DNA of 64,000 nucleotides, from positions 496,001 to 560,000 of the forward strand of contig NZ_CP119108.1 in assembly GCF_029094505.1 (NCBI RefSeq), given 5' to 3'. The position numbers were made by a program, and so were the translations under genes. Below, one piece after another: positions 43,374-53,293 of the stretch. Position 1 is the first letter of the stretch, and every line of letters begins with the position of its first letter. The DNA is from Microbacterium horticulturae. Its GTDB lineage: Bacteria; Actinomycetota; Actinomycetes; Actinomycetales; Microbacteriaceae. Under the pieces are notes generated by a model that saw only the letters and a list, made by a program, of their open reading frames with translations, was not told the DNA's origin and ran no database searches.

Positions 43374-43589
43374 ATGGGTATCGATGACATCGTGAACAAG
43401 GGCAAGGAATTCCTCGAAGAGAACAAGGAGAAGATCGACGATCTGATCCACAGTGACCAGGCCGAGGGCGTCAGTGACAAGGTCCTCGACAGCGCCGCCG
43501 ACTTCGCCAAGAAGGTCGCGCCGGACTCTGCGGACGCCAAGATCGATGGTCTGCGCGACCAGGCAGACGGGGCCGTCGGCAACGAGTAG
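43374..43589 (+). CDS. Small antitoxin-like protein (MT0933/Rv0909 family)
   Basis: A 71-residue, charged, mostly helical protein: MGIDDIVNKGKEFLEENKEK at the start and repeats of FAKKVAPDSADAK type later. It resembles the short proteins annotated as antitoxin of the MT0933 family in mycobacteria. No toxin gene lies next to it: upstream is the adhesin, downstream a terminator and then convergent galK. It has a good GGGAGGGAG ribosome site. It may be a general stress-type helical protein and not a true antitoxin. Confidence 0.75.
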   Translation: MGIDDIVNKGKEFLEENKEKIDDLIHSDQAEGVSDKVLDSAADFAKKVAPDSADAKIDGLRDQADGAVGNE

Positions 43590-43604
43590 CGCAAGCCGAG
43601 AGAA

Positions 43605-43640
43605 AAGAGGGCGGGATGCCACGCGGCATCCCGCCCTCTT
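43605..43640 (+). terminator. Strong terminator after the antitoxin-like gene
   Basis: A perfect 16-bp stem, AAGAGGGCGGGATGCC with its complement, closes the loop ACGC (43,621-43,624). The stem includes a GGATGCC/GGCATCC pair. It lies 15 bases after the stop codon. Confidence 0.85.
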
Positions 43641-43799
43641 CCTGTCGCAAGGGACTGCCGGCGTCGCGCGGGCGCGGTGCGCAGCGTCGGAGATTCTGGC
43701 CGGCGCGCCGATTCGTGGCGCTGCGAGACGGCGTGTCGGGGGAGATCCCCTTCCGTGTGTACGGAGTGGTGGAGGGCGAGGGCGCGGCGGGGTGGATGC

Positions 43800-44968
<1,169 letters not shown>

Positions 44969-44972
<4 letters not shown>

Positions 44973-46141
44973 AGCTGCACTCCTTCGAGGGCGTCGCGCA
45001 ACCGGGCGGCGGCGGTCTCGGGCGGGATGTCGGCGATCCAGGCGCCCATGGCGGCCTCGGATCCGGCGAGGAACTTGAGTTTGTCGGCGGCACGGCGCGG
45101 GCTCGTGAGTTCGAGGTGCAGCCGGTAGGTGTCGCGTGCGACGTGCACCGGCGCCTGGTGCCATGCCGCGATGTACGGCGTCGGGGTGTCGTAGAGGCGA
45201 TCGATGCCGCGCAGAAGCATGAGGTACAGGCGCGCCAGCTCATCGCGCTCAGCGTCGTCGGTCTCGGCGAAGTCGGCGACCTGGCGGTGCGGCATCATGT
45301 GCACCTCGAGTGGCCAGCGGGCGGCGAAGGGCACATACGCCGTCCACCGCAGGCCTTCGAGCACGACGCGCTCGCCCGCCCGCTCGAAGTCGAGGATGTC
45401 GTGGAAGAGCGTGGGGGAGGTGCGTTCGATGCTGTCGAGCGTGCGCGCAGTGCGCGGCGTGATGTACGGGTAGGAGTAGATCTGGCCGTGCGGGTGGCCG
45501 AGCGTCACGCCGATGGCCTCGCCGCGGTTCTCGAACGGGAACACCTGCTCGACGCCGGGCAGTGCCGACAGGGCTGCGGTGCGGTCCGCCCAGGCCTCGA
45601 TGACGGTGCGCGCGCGCGTCTCGGATTGGGTGCCGAACGAGCCGGCGGTGTCGGGGCTGAAGCACACGACCTCGCAGCGTCCGACGCTCGTGCGCGCGCG
45701 GCCGAGGCCGAGGTCTCGCAGATCGTCGAGGCCGGCCGGCGGGTTCTCGCCCGCCGGGGCCGTTCCTGTCGCGGTGGACAGCGCGGGGCCGAACGAGGGC
45801 GACTTGTTCTCGAAGACGGCGACGTCGTAGCGCGCAGGAATCTCGGACGGGTTGCTCGGCGTCTGCGGGGCGAGCGGGTCGAGGTCGGCCGGCGGCAGGA
45901 AGGCACGGTTCTGGCGCGCGGCGGCGACCGAGATCCAGTCGCCGGTGAGCACGTCTTGGCGCATGGTGGCGGTCGCGGGCCGCGGGTCGAGGTCGCGCGC
46001 GTCGATGGCGCGGTCGGGACCGAGCGTCGTGTCGGGGTCGTCGTAGTAGATCAGCTCGCGACCATCGGCCAGGCGTGAGGGCCGCTTGACGACGCCGGCG
46101 CCCAGGACAGTGGGCTCGTCGTGGGGGAGGTCCAGGGGCAT
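44969..46141 (-). CDS. galT: Galactose-1-phosphate uridylyltransferase
   Basis: Exchanges UMP between UDP-glucose and galactose-1-phosphate. 390 residues. The catalytic HPH motif is in TLGHPHGQIYSYP, and the N-terminal region contains RQDVLTGDWISVAAARQNR, typical of the family. The ATG at 46,141 has AAGGAGT upstream. A -35 TTGACG and a -10 TACCGT on the minus strand (46,196-46,201 and 46,172-46,177, 18-base spacer) lie inside the inverted repeat between galT and the regulator gene, so repression by that regulator is likely. Confidence 0.95.
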
Positions 46142-46159
46142 GGATCAGAACTCCTTCAT

Positions 46160-46202
46160 GTTGACGATCACACGGTATCAACATGCTTGTGTTATCGTCA
46201 AC
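46160..46202. promoter_or_regulatory. Inverted-repeat operator and galTK promoter
   Basis: GTTGACGATCACAC (46,160-46,173) and GTGTTATCGTCAAC (46,189-46,202) form an inverted repeat with one mismatch. The right arm covers the -35 of galTK and the left arm starts at its -10. The neighbouring LacI-family gene is the obvious candidate to bind here. Confidence 0.7.
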
Positions 46203-46239
46203 ACCGGTGGACCGGCTGAGTTCTGAACGGGGGCGGGCG

Positions 46240-47220
46240 ATGAAGCGCGTGTCGATGGCCGATGTCGCGGCCCGTGCCGGCGTCTCGGGGCAGACCGTCT
46301 CGCGTGTGGTCAACGGCAGCCCGCGGGTCGATCCGGGCACGCGCGAGCGCGTCGAGGCGGCGATGGAAGAGCTCGGCTACCGCATGCATCGCGCCGCCCG
46401 CGCGCTGCGCACCGGCCGCACCCAGACGATCGGCCTGGTCGCGACAACTCTCGCCACGGTGGGCAACTCGCGCATGCTGCAGGCGGTTGCCGATGCCGCG
46501 GCATCCCGCGGCTATGCGCTCGTCGTGGTCACGCTCGGGGCCGACGCGATCGACGTGGCGTTCGAACGGCTGCGCGACCAGGGTGTCGACGGTGCCGTCG
46601 TGCTCAACGAGGCGACCGTGCCGGCGCAGGGGGCCGCTGTGCCGGACGACCTGCACCTCGTCGTCGTGGACGCGCCCGCGGCCGACCGATTCGACGTCGT
46701 GCAGACAGCGCACGCTCTCGGCGCGCAGGAGGCCACGCGGCATCTGCTCGGGCTCGGGCATCGCACCGTGCACCACCTGGCGGGTCCCGCCGGGTCGTTC
46801 TCGGCGGACGAACGCGAACGGGGATGGCGCGCGGCGCTCGCCGAGGCCGGGGCGGAGACGCCGGAGCCGCTGCGGGGCGACTGGACGGCGGCATCCGGTC
46901 ATCTCCGTGGTCGGGAGCTGCCCGCCGACGCCACCGCCGTCTTCGCCGCGAACGACCAGATGGCGCTCGGACTGCTGCGTGCGCTTGCTTCGGGTGGCCG
47001 GCGTGTGCCCGAGGACGTGAGCGTCGTCGGCTTCGACGATGTGGCGGATGCCGCGGACTACCGTCCCCCGTTGACCACGGTGCGCCAGGACTTCGACGCG
47101 CTGGGCGCGCGAGCCGTGGATGTGCTCGTCTCGCGGATCGAGGCGCCCGCGGCGCCGCAGCTGGCCGTCATTCCTGCGCACCTCGTCGTGCGCGACAGCT
47201 CGGGTCTCGCGTCGCGCTGA
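46240..47220 (+). CDS. LacI-family transcriptional regulator, probable gal repressor
   Basis: A 326-residue repressor. The helix-turn-helix and hinge read MADVAARAGVSGQTVSRVVN with the following region to HRAARALR. The periplasmic-binding-like effector domain contains FAANDQMALGLLRAL and DVSVVGFDDVADAADY. I start at ATG 46,240 behind a G-rich site; an upstream ATG at 46,183 lies inside the operator. It is divergent from galT with an operator between, so it likely controls galTK and itself, with galactose or a derivative as inducer (inferred). Confidence 0.9.
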   Translation: MKRVSMADVAARAGVSGQTVSRVVNGSPRVDPGTRERVEAAMEELGYRMHRAARALRTGRTQTIGLVATTLATVGNSRMLQAVADAAASRGYALVVVTLGADAIDVAFERLRDQGVDGAVVLNEATVPAQGAAVPDDLHLVVVDAPAADRFDVVQTAHALGAQEATRHLLGLGHRTVHHLAGPAGSFSADERERGWRAALAEAGAETPEPLRGDWTAASGHLRGRELPADATAVFAANDQMALGLLRALASGGRRVPEDVSVVGFDDVADAADYRPPLTTVRQDFDALGARAVDVLVSRIEAPAAPQLAVIPAHLVVRDSSGLASR

Positions 47221-47347
47221 CCCTGATTCGTCGCGCTGTCGTTTGCCGCCCACGCGCAGTCGTTTCGCGGGCGCGAACGTCGAGAATTGCCGCGTGAGCG
47301 ATACGGTCGGACCCGGGCAGGTGTATCGCGAGCGGTCGAGGGAGCGA

Positions 47348-48139
47348 TCAAGCGGGATGCTGCGCTGCGAACTCTGCGACGGCGGCGATGACGGCAGGGT
47401 CTTCAAGGTACACGCCGTGGCCGCCGGCGACCTCGAGGTATTCCGCACCCGGAATACGCTCGGCGAGCGCGCGTCCATTCGCCGCGGGAGTGATCTCGTC
47501 GTCGGCGCCGTGTACCACGAGCGTCGGCGCGGTGATGCGGGTGAGATCGTCCCAGCTGTCGTGCGTCGAGCTGGCGACGAAGTGGCCGCGTCGCGCGCGC
47601 ATCGGGGCATCGCCCCGCGCGAGAAGACCCAGGACGTCTGGATGCCGCCGCCGGAATCCCTCGCTGAAGAAGTACGGACCGAGCGCCACCGGGTCACCGC
47701 CGGCCAGCGCGCGGGTCGCTTCGGCAGGGCGCGGAACACCGCGGGCATCGCCCGGTGTGGCCGAGATCAGCGCGAGAGACGCGACCCGGCCGGGCGCGTC
47801 GATCGCGAGCCATTGGCCGATGCGTCCGCCCATCGAGTGTCCGACGACATGGGCCCGTTCGGCTCCGGCGGCGTCGAGCACGGCGAGGGCGTCGGCGGCG
47901 AGCGTGCGCGTCGACCACTCGGCGGGCGCGCCGAGGGTCGAGGCGCCGATCCCGCGGTGGTCGTAGGTGATCACGCGGAACCGTTCGGCCAGCGCGGGCA
48001 CGATGAGGTCCCAGGTGCGACGGCTCACCGCCTGGCCGGGAATCAGCACCATAGGGTCGCCGGTGCCATGCTGCTCCCAGTCGAGGGTGGCGCCGTCGGC
48101 CGTGACCGCGGGGCGCTTCGGCTCGCTGCGCTCGCTCAA
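47348..48139 (-). CDS. Alpha/beta-fold hydrolase
   Basis: A 263-residue alpha/beta hydrolase. The oxyanion region is VLIPGQAVSRRTWD, the nucleophile elbow is VVGHSMGGRIGQW (catalytic Ser), the acid is near VVHGADDEITP and the His lies in AGGHGVYLED. Substrate unknown; esterase, lactonase or haloperoxidase-type activity is possible. The only start with a good ribosome site (GGAG, spacing seven) is TTG 48,139, and this codon and the next few (LSERSEPK) are encoded by a REP-like sequence. No conserved operon partner is apparent. galE ends 34 bases upstream. Confidence 0.82.
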   Translation of the reverse strand: MSERSEPKRPAVTADGATLDWEQHGTGDPMVLIPGQAVSRRTWDLIVPALAERFRVITYDHRGIGASTLGAPAEWSTRTLAADALAVLDAAGAERAHVVGHSMGGRIGQWLAIDAPGRVASLALISATPGDARGVPRPAEATRALAGGDPVALGPYFFSEGFRRRHPDVLGLLARGDAPMRARRGHFVASSTHDSWDDLTRITAPTLVVHGADDEITPAANGRALAERIPGAEYLEVAGGHGVYLEDPAVIAAVAEFAAQHPA

Positions 48140-48143
48140 CGCC
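48119..48143. repeat. REP-like sequence covering the start of the hydrolase gene
   Basis: Read on the minus strand, the sequence is GGCGTTGAGCGAGCGCAGCG followed by AGCC. This matches the GTTGAGCGA arm of the palindrome at 32,624-32,698. The TTG of GTTGAGC is the likely start codon of the hydrolase. Confidence 0.6.
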
Positions 48144-48173
48144 CGGCTCCGGAGAAGAATCGACCTGCGTGCA

Positions 48174-49154
48174 TCACGCGTCGGCGGCCCGGCGGGCCTC
48201 CCAGCCCGAGCGCACCATCTCATCGACCGTGTAGCGGTTCCGCCAGTCGAGGTCGCGGGCGGCCAGCTCGCCGGTCGCGACGATCCGATCGGGGTCTCCG
48301 GGCCGGCGCGGCGAGACCTCAGGGGTGAAGTCGACGTCGGTGACGCGGGCCATGGCGTCCATGATCTCGCGCACCGAAAGCCCGTTCTGCGAGCCGAGGT
48401 TGTACGCGGGCTCGATCGGCTGCCCGCCCGCCAGCCGCTGCGCCGCCACCACGTGGGCGGCGGCGATGTCGGCCACGTGCACGTAGTCGCGCACATTCGT
48501 GCCATCGGGCGTCGCGTAGTCGTCGCCGAAGATCTTCGGGGTCTTGCCGTCGATCAACGCCTCGAAGACCAGCGGGAACAGGTTGTGCGGACTGGTGTCG
48601 TACACCGACGCGTCGCCCGAGCCGACGACGTTGAAGTAGCGCAGCGAGGTGTGGCGGAGGGGATGCTGCGACCCTGCGGTCGCCACGCCCTGGTCGGCGA
48701 TCAGCCACTCGCCGATGAGCTTCGACTCGCCGTACGGCGAGGTCGGGTGCTTCTCGGTGTCTTCGACGACCAGGTCGACGTGGGGCGTTCCGTAGACCGC
48801 CGCCGACGACGAGAACACGAGACTGGCGACACCCGCGGCATCCATCGCCTCCAGCACGACCCGTGTGCCCTCGACGTTCTGCGCGTAGGTGTGCAGCGGT
48901 CGCTGCACCGAGACCCCCGCGTACTTGAACCCGGCGACGTGGATGACGCCCTCGACACCGTACTCGCGCAGGGTGCTCTCGACGAGCGCGCGATCGAGGA
49001 TCGTCCCGCGCACGAACGGCACGCCGTCGGGCACGAACGACGTGTGCCCGCTGGAGAGGTCGTCGATCACGACCGGCTCGAGCCCTGCAGCGCCGAGCGC
49101 TCGGACGATGTGGGCGCCGATATAGCCGGCGCCGCCGGTAACGAGCCAGGTCAT
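48174..49154 (-). CDS. galE: UDP-glucose 4-epimerase
   Basis: Interconverts UDP-galactose and UDP-glucose. 326 residues. The NAD+-binding motif TGGAGYIGAHIV is at the N-terminus, the catalytic Tyr/Lys motif is SPYGESK, and NVRDYVHVADIAAAHVVA is characteristic of GalE. The ATG at 49,154 has GGAGGAG upstream and starts one base after the stop of the GH35 gene, so it is the last gene of the galactoside operon. Confidence 0.93.
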   Translation of the reverse strand: MTWLVTGGAGYIGAHIVRALGAAGLEPVVIDDLSSGHTSFVPDGVPFVRGTILDRALVESTLREYGVEGVIHVAGFKYAGVSVQRPLHTYAQNVEGTRVVLEAMDAAGVASLVFSSSAAVYGTPHVDLVVEDTEKHPTSPYGESKLIGEWLIADQGVATAGSQHPLRHTSLRYFNVVGSGDASVYDTSPHNLFPLVFEALIDGKTPKIFGDDYATPDGTNVRDYVHVADIAAAHVVAAQRLAGGQPIEPAYNLGSQNGLSVREIMDAMARVTDVDFTPEVSPRRPGDPDRIVATGELAARDLDWRNRYTVDEMVRSGWEARRAADA

Positions 49155-49155
49155 G

Positions 49156-50898
49156 TCACTCCTCCACGGGGCCGAGCAGCAGTCCCGGCGCGAAGCGCGC
49201 ACGGTCGGTGAGCAGCTGCTCGAGTTCGATCACGGTCACCTCATTCTGCCCGACACGCGTGACCGGGCCGGGCACGAACAGCGTGCGCTGCGGTCCGTTC
49301 GACCAGTAGCGTCCGAGCAGGAACCCGTTGACGAACGCGAAGCCCTTGCCCCAGCCGTCGGTGTCGATGAAGAGGTCGGCCGCCGCGTCAAGCGTGAACG
49401 ACCCGCGCGCGACGACGGGGCCGGCGAGGGGTGCTCCATCGCCGGGAAGGGAGAGGAGGGATGCCGCGGCCGCCGCCTCCAGATCGATCGGCGTCGCCGT
49501 CCACCCGGTGAGCGGCCGCCCGTTCAGGCGCGGAGCGCCGATGAGTCCCTTGGGCTCGCCGAGGCGGTGCCCGTAGTTCACACGGCCCTGCTCTTCGACG
49601 AGCACGTCGATCCGGTCGCCTGCCGGCACGACCAGCGCCCGCTCGTGGCGGGTGCGCGAGAGCGAGCCGACGCGCACGCCGTCGACGAGCACCCAGGCCT
49701 GATCGCGCACCTCGTCGACCTCGAAGCCCCCGGCCTCGCCGAGCGTCGCCGAGTACAGCACGAGCCCGCTCGGAATGCCCAGCGCATCGAACGTCGGCGG
49801 CTCGTCGGGGCCGCCCGCGTCGAGGTCGGGCAGGCGGCCGAGCAGGGGAGCCGAGGCAGTGAAGACCGCCTCGGGCGTGGGGGCGGGGGCCGCCGGCACC
49901 GGCAACTCGTCGGGCACCGACGCGTACGTGGCGATCACGTCGCGCAGCGCGTAGTACTTCTCGGTGGGGTGACCGGCCTCATCGAGCGGCGCGTCGTAGT
50001 CATACGAGGTGACCAACGGCAGGTAGCGCCCCTTGTCGTTCGCGCCGTTCGTCAGGCCGAAGTTCGTGCCGCCGTGGAACATGTAGATGTTGACGGATGC
50101 GCCCGCAGCCAGCAGCGCGCCGAGCTCGGCCGCGGCATCCTGCGCACTCGTCGTGTGGTGCATCCCGCCCCACCAGTCGAACCAGCCGTCCCAGAACTCC
50201 GAGCACATCAGCGGGCCTGTCGCCTGATGTTCGCGCAGGGTCGCGAGGCGCTCGGTGGTCTGTGAGCCGAACGAACCCGTCCTGTGCAGCTCGGGCAGTG
50301 AACCGTCGCGCAGCATCTGCGGCTGCGGCTGATCCACCGTGGTCAGCGGGACGGTGATACCGGCATCCCGCGTGATCCGCACAAGCTCGCGCAGGTAGTC
50401 CTCGTCGTCACCATAGGCGCCGTACTCGTTCTCGATCTGCACGAGCACGACCGGACCGCGCCGGTCGATCTGTCGGGGCGCGACGATCTCGTACACGCGG
50501 CGCAGATAAAGCTCGAGCTCGGCGAGGTAGATCGGCTCGCTCCGGCGCAGGCTGACACCGTCCATGGCGGTCAGCCACACCGGCAGGCCGCCGTTGTGCC
50601 ACTCGGCGCAGATGTAGGGCCCGGGGCGGACGATCGCGTGCATCCCCTCGGCGGCGATCAGATCGAGGAAGCGCCCGAGGTCGTTCGCACCGGTCGCATC
50701 CCACTGGCCGCGCGCGGGTTCGTGGGCGTTCCAGGCCACGTAGGTCTCGATCGTGTTGAGCCCCATCAGCCGCGCCTTGCGGATGCGGTCGGCCCACTGA
50801 TCGGGGTGCACGCGGAAGTAATGGATCGCGCCCGACAGGATGCGGTGCGGCCGGCCGTCGAGGAGGAAATCGGTGTCGCCGATGGCGAAGGTGGTCAC
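49156..50898 (-). CDS. Beta-galactosidase, glycoside hydrolase family 35
   Basis: Retaining beta-galactosidase, 580 residues, normal for bacterial GH35, with no signal peptide and therefore cytoplasmic. Family motifs are GAIHYFRV, YVAWNAHEP and RPGPYICAEWHNGG. The acid/base is probably E158 in QIENEYG and the nucleophile E234 in CSEFWDGWF. I start at GTG 50,898 (MTTFAIGDTDF); an upstream in-frame GTG at 50,964 would add 22 unlikely residues. It lies after a sugar-binding protein gene and before galE, so it cleaves an imported galactoside and feeds the Leloir pathway. Confidence 0.93.
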   Translation of the reverse strand: MTTFAIGDTDFLLDGRPHRILSGAIHYFRVHPDQWADRIRKARLMGLNTIETYVAWNAHEPARGQWDATGANDLGRFLDLIAAEGMHAIVRPGPYICAEWHNGGLPVWLTAMDGVSLRRSEPIYLAELELYLRRVYEIVAPRQIDRRGPVVLVQIENEYGAYGDDEDYLRELVRITRDAGITVPLTTVDQPQPQMLRDGSLPELHRTGSFGSQTTERLATLREHQATGPLMCSEFWDGWFDWWGGMHHTTSAQDAAAELGALLAAGASVNIYMFHGGTNFGLTNGANDKGRYLPLVTSYDYDAPLDEAGHPTEKYYALRDVIATYASVPDELPVPAAPAPTPEAVFTASAPLLGRLPDLDAGGPDEPPTFDALGIPSGLVLYSATLGEAGGFEVDEVRDQAWVLVDGVRVGSLSRTRHERALVVPAGDRIDVLVEEQGRVNYGHRLGEPKGLIGAPRLNGRPLTGWTATPIDLEAAAAASLLSLPGDGAPLAGPVVARGSFTLDAAADLFIDTDGWGKGFAFVNGFLLGRYWSNGPQRTLFVPGPVTRVGQNEVTVIELEQLLTDRARFAPGLLLGPVEE

Positions 50899-50923
50899 AG
50901 AGAAGCTCTCGTTCGGAATGTGA

Positions 50924-50952
50924 GGGGCGGCCCGCGAGCTGCCGGCCGCCCC
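50924..50952 (-). terminator. Hairpin between binding-protein and GH35 genes (attenuator or stabiliser)
   Basis: A perfect 8-bp G/C stem, GGGGCGGC (50,924-50,931) with GCCGCCCC (50,945-50,952), lies just after the stop of the binding-protein gene and has no U-run. Such hairpins often leave more binding-protein mRNA than downstream mRNA. Confidence 0.45.
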
Positions 50953-50967
50953 GTCGTGGATCACGCG

Positions 50968-52332
50968 CTACTTGTTGACGCTGAATCCCTGCTTGTTGCC
51001 GTAGTCGACCAGCGCGCTCTGCCACTTCTGCAGGCCCGCGTTCAGGTTCGACTTGTCAGCGTACGACTGCCCGACGGTGTCGCCGAAGATGCTGTTGGCG
51101 TACACCTGGTACGGGAGGTACTGCCACCCGGTCACGACGTTGTTCGCGGCATCCGCCAGCACTTCATTGATCTTCTGCCCACCGAAGTACTCGGGGGTCG
51201 CGTTCAAGAAGTCGTCCGACTGCAGCTGCTTCGTCGTCGAGGGGAATCCGCCGCTCTGGAGGAACGTCGAGATGGAGTCGTCGCTGTTGTTCAGCCACCA
51301 GAGGAAGCCGGCGGCCAGCTCGGGATTCTTGCTCTGCTTCAGCACTGCCTGGCCACCGCCGCCGTTCTCGGCCGAGGCAGGCTGGCCGTCGTAGGTCGGC
51401 ATCGGAGCGACGCGCCAGTCGCCCGAGCCGTCGGGCGCGCCCGACTCGAGGTTGCCGGGCATCCACGCGCCGATCACGAGAGTGGCGATGCTGCCGTTGC
51501 CGAGGCCTGTGAACCACTCGTCGCTCCAGCTGCCGGTGGGTGCCACGAGCCCCTTCGAGACGAGCGTGTTCCAGGTGTCGGCCCACTTCTTCGAGCCCGC
51601 GTCCTGCAGGTCGATCTTCACGTCCGTGCCGGAGGTGGAGAACGGGTGGCCGCCGGCCTGCCAGATCATGCTTGTCGTGAATCCCGCGTCGCCGATGTCG
51701 TTCGTGATGTATTTCGACGGGTCGGCGGCGTGCAGCTTCTCGGCGTCGGCGATGTACTCATCCCAGGTCTTGGGCACCGCGAGATCGTATTTGTCGAACA
51801 CCGCCTTGTTGTAGAACAGCGCCATAGGGCCGGAGTCCTGCGGCAGGCCGTACACCTTGTCGCCGGAGGTCACCGAGTTCCACGTGGATGCCGTGTAATC
51901 GTCCTCGAGGCCACTGAACCCGTAGGGTGCGAGATCGAGCAGCGCATCGGTCAGCTCGAATTGTGGGAACGCGAAGTACTCGATCTGGGCGACGTCGGGA
52001 CCGCCTGAACCGGCCTTGATGGCGTTCTGCAGCTTCGTGTACTCATCGTTCGAGGTGCCCGCGTTGACGAGCTTGACCTTGACCTTCGGGTAGGCCTTCT
52101 CGAAGGCTGCCACCTGCGCCTCAGCCGACGGAGTCCACGACCAGTACGTGATCTCGCCGCCCTTCTGAAGCGCCGCCTTGATCGAGTCGAGACTGCCGGA
52201 TGCCGTAGCCCCGGTGTTGTCGGTGCCGCCGGTGTCGTTCGAACCGGCGCAGCCGGCCAGGGCGAGGGCCGCGACGGTGCCGAGCGCGGCCAGAGCCGCG
52301 ACACGACGGCGCGTGCCTGACATGTGCTTCAT
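50968..52332 (-). CDS. Sugar ABC transporter substrate-binding lipoprotein
   Basis: CUT1-type extracellular solute-binding protein, 454 residues. A basic N-terminus and hydrophobic core lead to the lipobox LAGC with lipidated C28. The mature part begins GSNDTGGTDNTG and shows the family fold signatures EITYWSWTPSAEAQVAAFEK and KLVNAGTSNDEYTKLQNAI. The ATG at 52,332 has AAAGGA seven bases upstream. It lies downstream of two permease genes and upstream of GH35, so a galactoside is the likely ligand. No ATPase subunit is encoded here; a shared MsiK-like ATPase elsewhere is likely. Confidence 0.92.
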   Translation of the reverse strand: MKHMSGTRRRVAALAALGTVAALALAGCAGSNDTGGTDNTGATASGSLDSIKAALQKGGEITYWSWTPSAEAQVAAFEKAYPKVKVKLVNAGTSNDEYTKLQNAIKAGSGGPDVAQIEYFAFPQFELTDALLDLAPYGFSGLEDDYTASTWNSVTSGDKVYGLPQDSGPMALFYNKAVFDKYDLAVPKTWDEYIADAEKLHAADPSKYITNDIGDAGFTTSMIWQAGGHPFSTSGTDVKIDLQDAGSKKWADTWNTLVSKGLVAPTGSWSDEWFTGLGNGSIATLVIGAWMPGNLESGAPDGSGDWRVAPMPTYDGQPASAENGGGGQAVLKQSKNPELAAGFLWWLNNSDDSISTFLQSGGFPSTTKQLQSDDFLNATPEYFGGQKINEVLADAANNVVTGWQYLPYQVYANSIFGDTVGQSYADKSNLNAGLQKWQSALVDYGNKQGFSVNK

Positions 52333-52405
52333 TGCTGTGTCCTTTCGAGTGCTCCGCCCCGCGGATGCGGGACGGCCGGGAGGGGATGTCGCCAGCAGGC
52401 CCCGG

Positions 52406-53293
52406 TCACTGCTTGACGCTTCCCGCGCTCAGCCCCGACTGCCAGAACCGCTGCAGCAGGAGGAACGCGATGACGATGGGGATGATGGTGAGGAGCGAGC
52501 CCATGATCACGAGGTTGTAGATGGGCTGCGAACCGGCGCCCTGGGCCTGCGCGGCCCACTGGTTCAGCCCGACCGTGAGCGGGTACCACTGCGGATCGCT
52601 GAGCATGATCAGTGGCAGGAAGTAGTTGTTCCAGGTCGCCACGACGGTGAACAGGAGCACCGTGACGATGCCCGGCGTCAGCAGGCGGATTGAGATCGTG
52701 AAGAACGTGCGGAACTCTCCGGCACCGTCCATGCGGGCGGCCTCGAGCAGCTCGGTGGGCACCGAGTCGGCCGCGTAGACCCACACCAGATAGAGACCGA
52801 ACGGGCTGATCAGGGACGGGATGATCACCGACCATGGGGTATTGGTGAGGCCCAGCTGGCTGAACAGCAGGAAGGTCGGGACGGCCAGAGCGGTGCCGGG
52901 CACCGCCACGGCGCCGAGCACGATGGCGAACACCGCCGGGCGGCCGGGGAATCGGTACTTCGCCAGGCCATAGCCGGCGAGCGTCGCCAGCAGAGTCGCG
53001 CCCCCGGCGCCGAGCACCACGTACAGCAGAGTGTTGCCCAGCCAGCGCAGGAAGATGCCGTCCTTGTAGGTGAGAGTCTGAACGAGGTTGTCCCAGAACG
53101 CGAAGTCGTCGCCGAACCAGAGCCCGAAGCTCGAGAAGAGACCGCCCTGGGTCTTCGTGGAATTCACCAGCAGCCAGATGAGCGGCACCAGCGTGTACAT
53201 CGCGTAGACGATCATCACGATGAGCAGCGTCTTCGAGTGGCGCGGGTGCAGCGGACCGGTGGCCCGGTCGCGTGCGAAGGCCGGAGCGGTCAT
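52406..53293 (-). CDS. Sugar ABC transporter permease (MalG-like)
   Basis: Inner-membrane permease, 295 residues, six predicted helices. The EAA loop that docks the ATPase is ELLEAARMDGAGEFRTFFTI. Its start overlaps the stop of the first permease gene by one base (TGATG). It pairs with that permease to form the channel of the galactoside transporter. 73 bases without features separate it from the binding-protein gene. Confidence 0.92.
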   Translation of the reverse strand: MTAPAFARDRATGPLHPRHSKTLLIVMIVYAMYTLVPLIWLLVNSTKTQGGLFSSFGLWFGDDFAFWDNLVQTLTYKDGIFLRWLGNTLLYVVLGAGGATLLATLAGYGLAKYRFPGRPAVFAIVLGAVAVPGTALAVPTFLLFSQLGLTNTPWSVIIPSLISPFGLYLVWVYAADSVPTELLEAARMDGAGEFRTFFTISIRLLTPGIVTVLLFTVVATWNNYFLPLIMLSDPQWYPLTVGLNQWAAQAQGAGSQPIYNLVIMGSLLTIIPIVIAFLLLQRFWQSGLSAGSVKQ

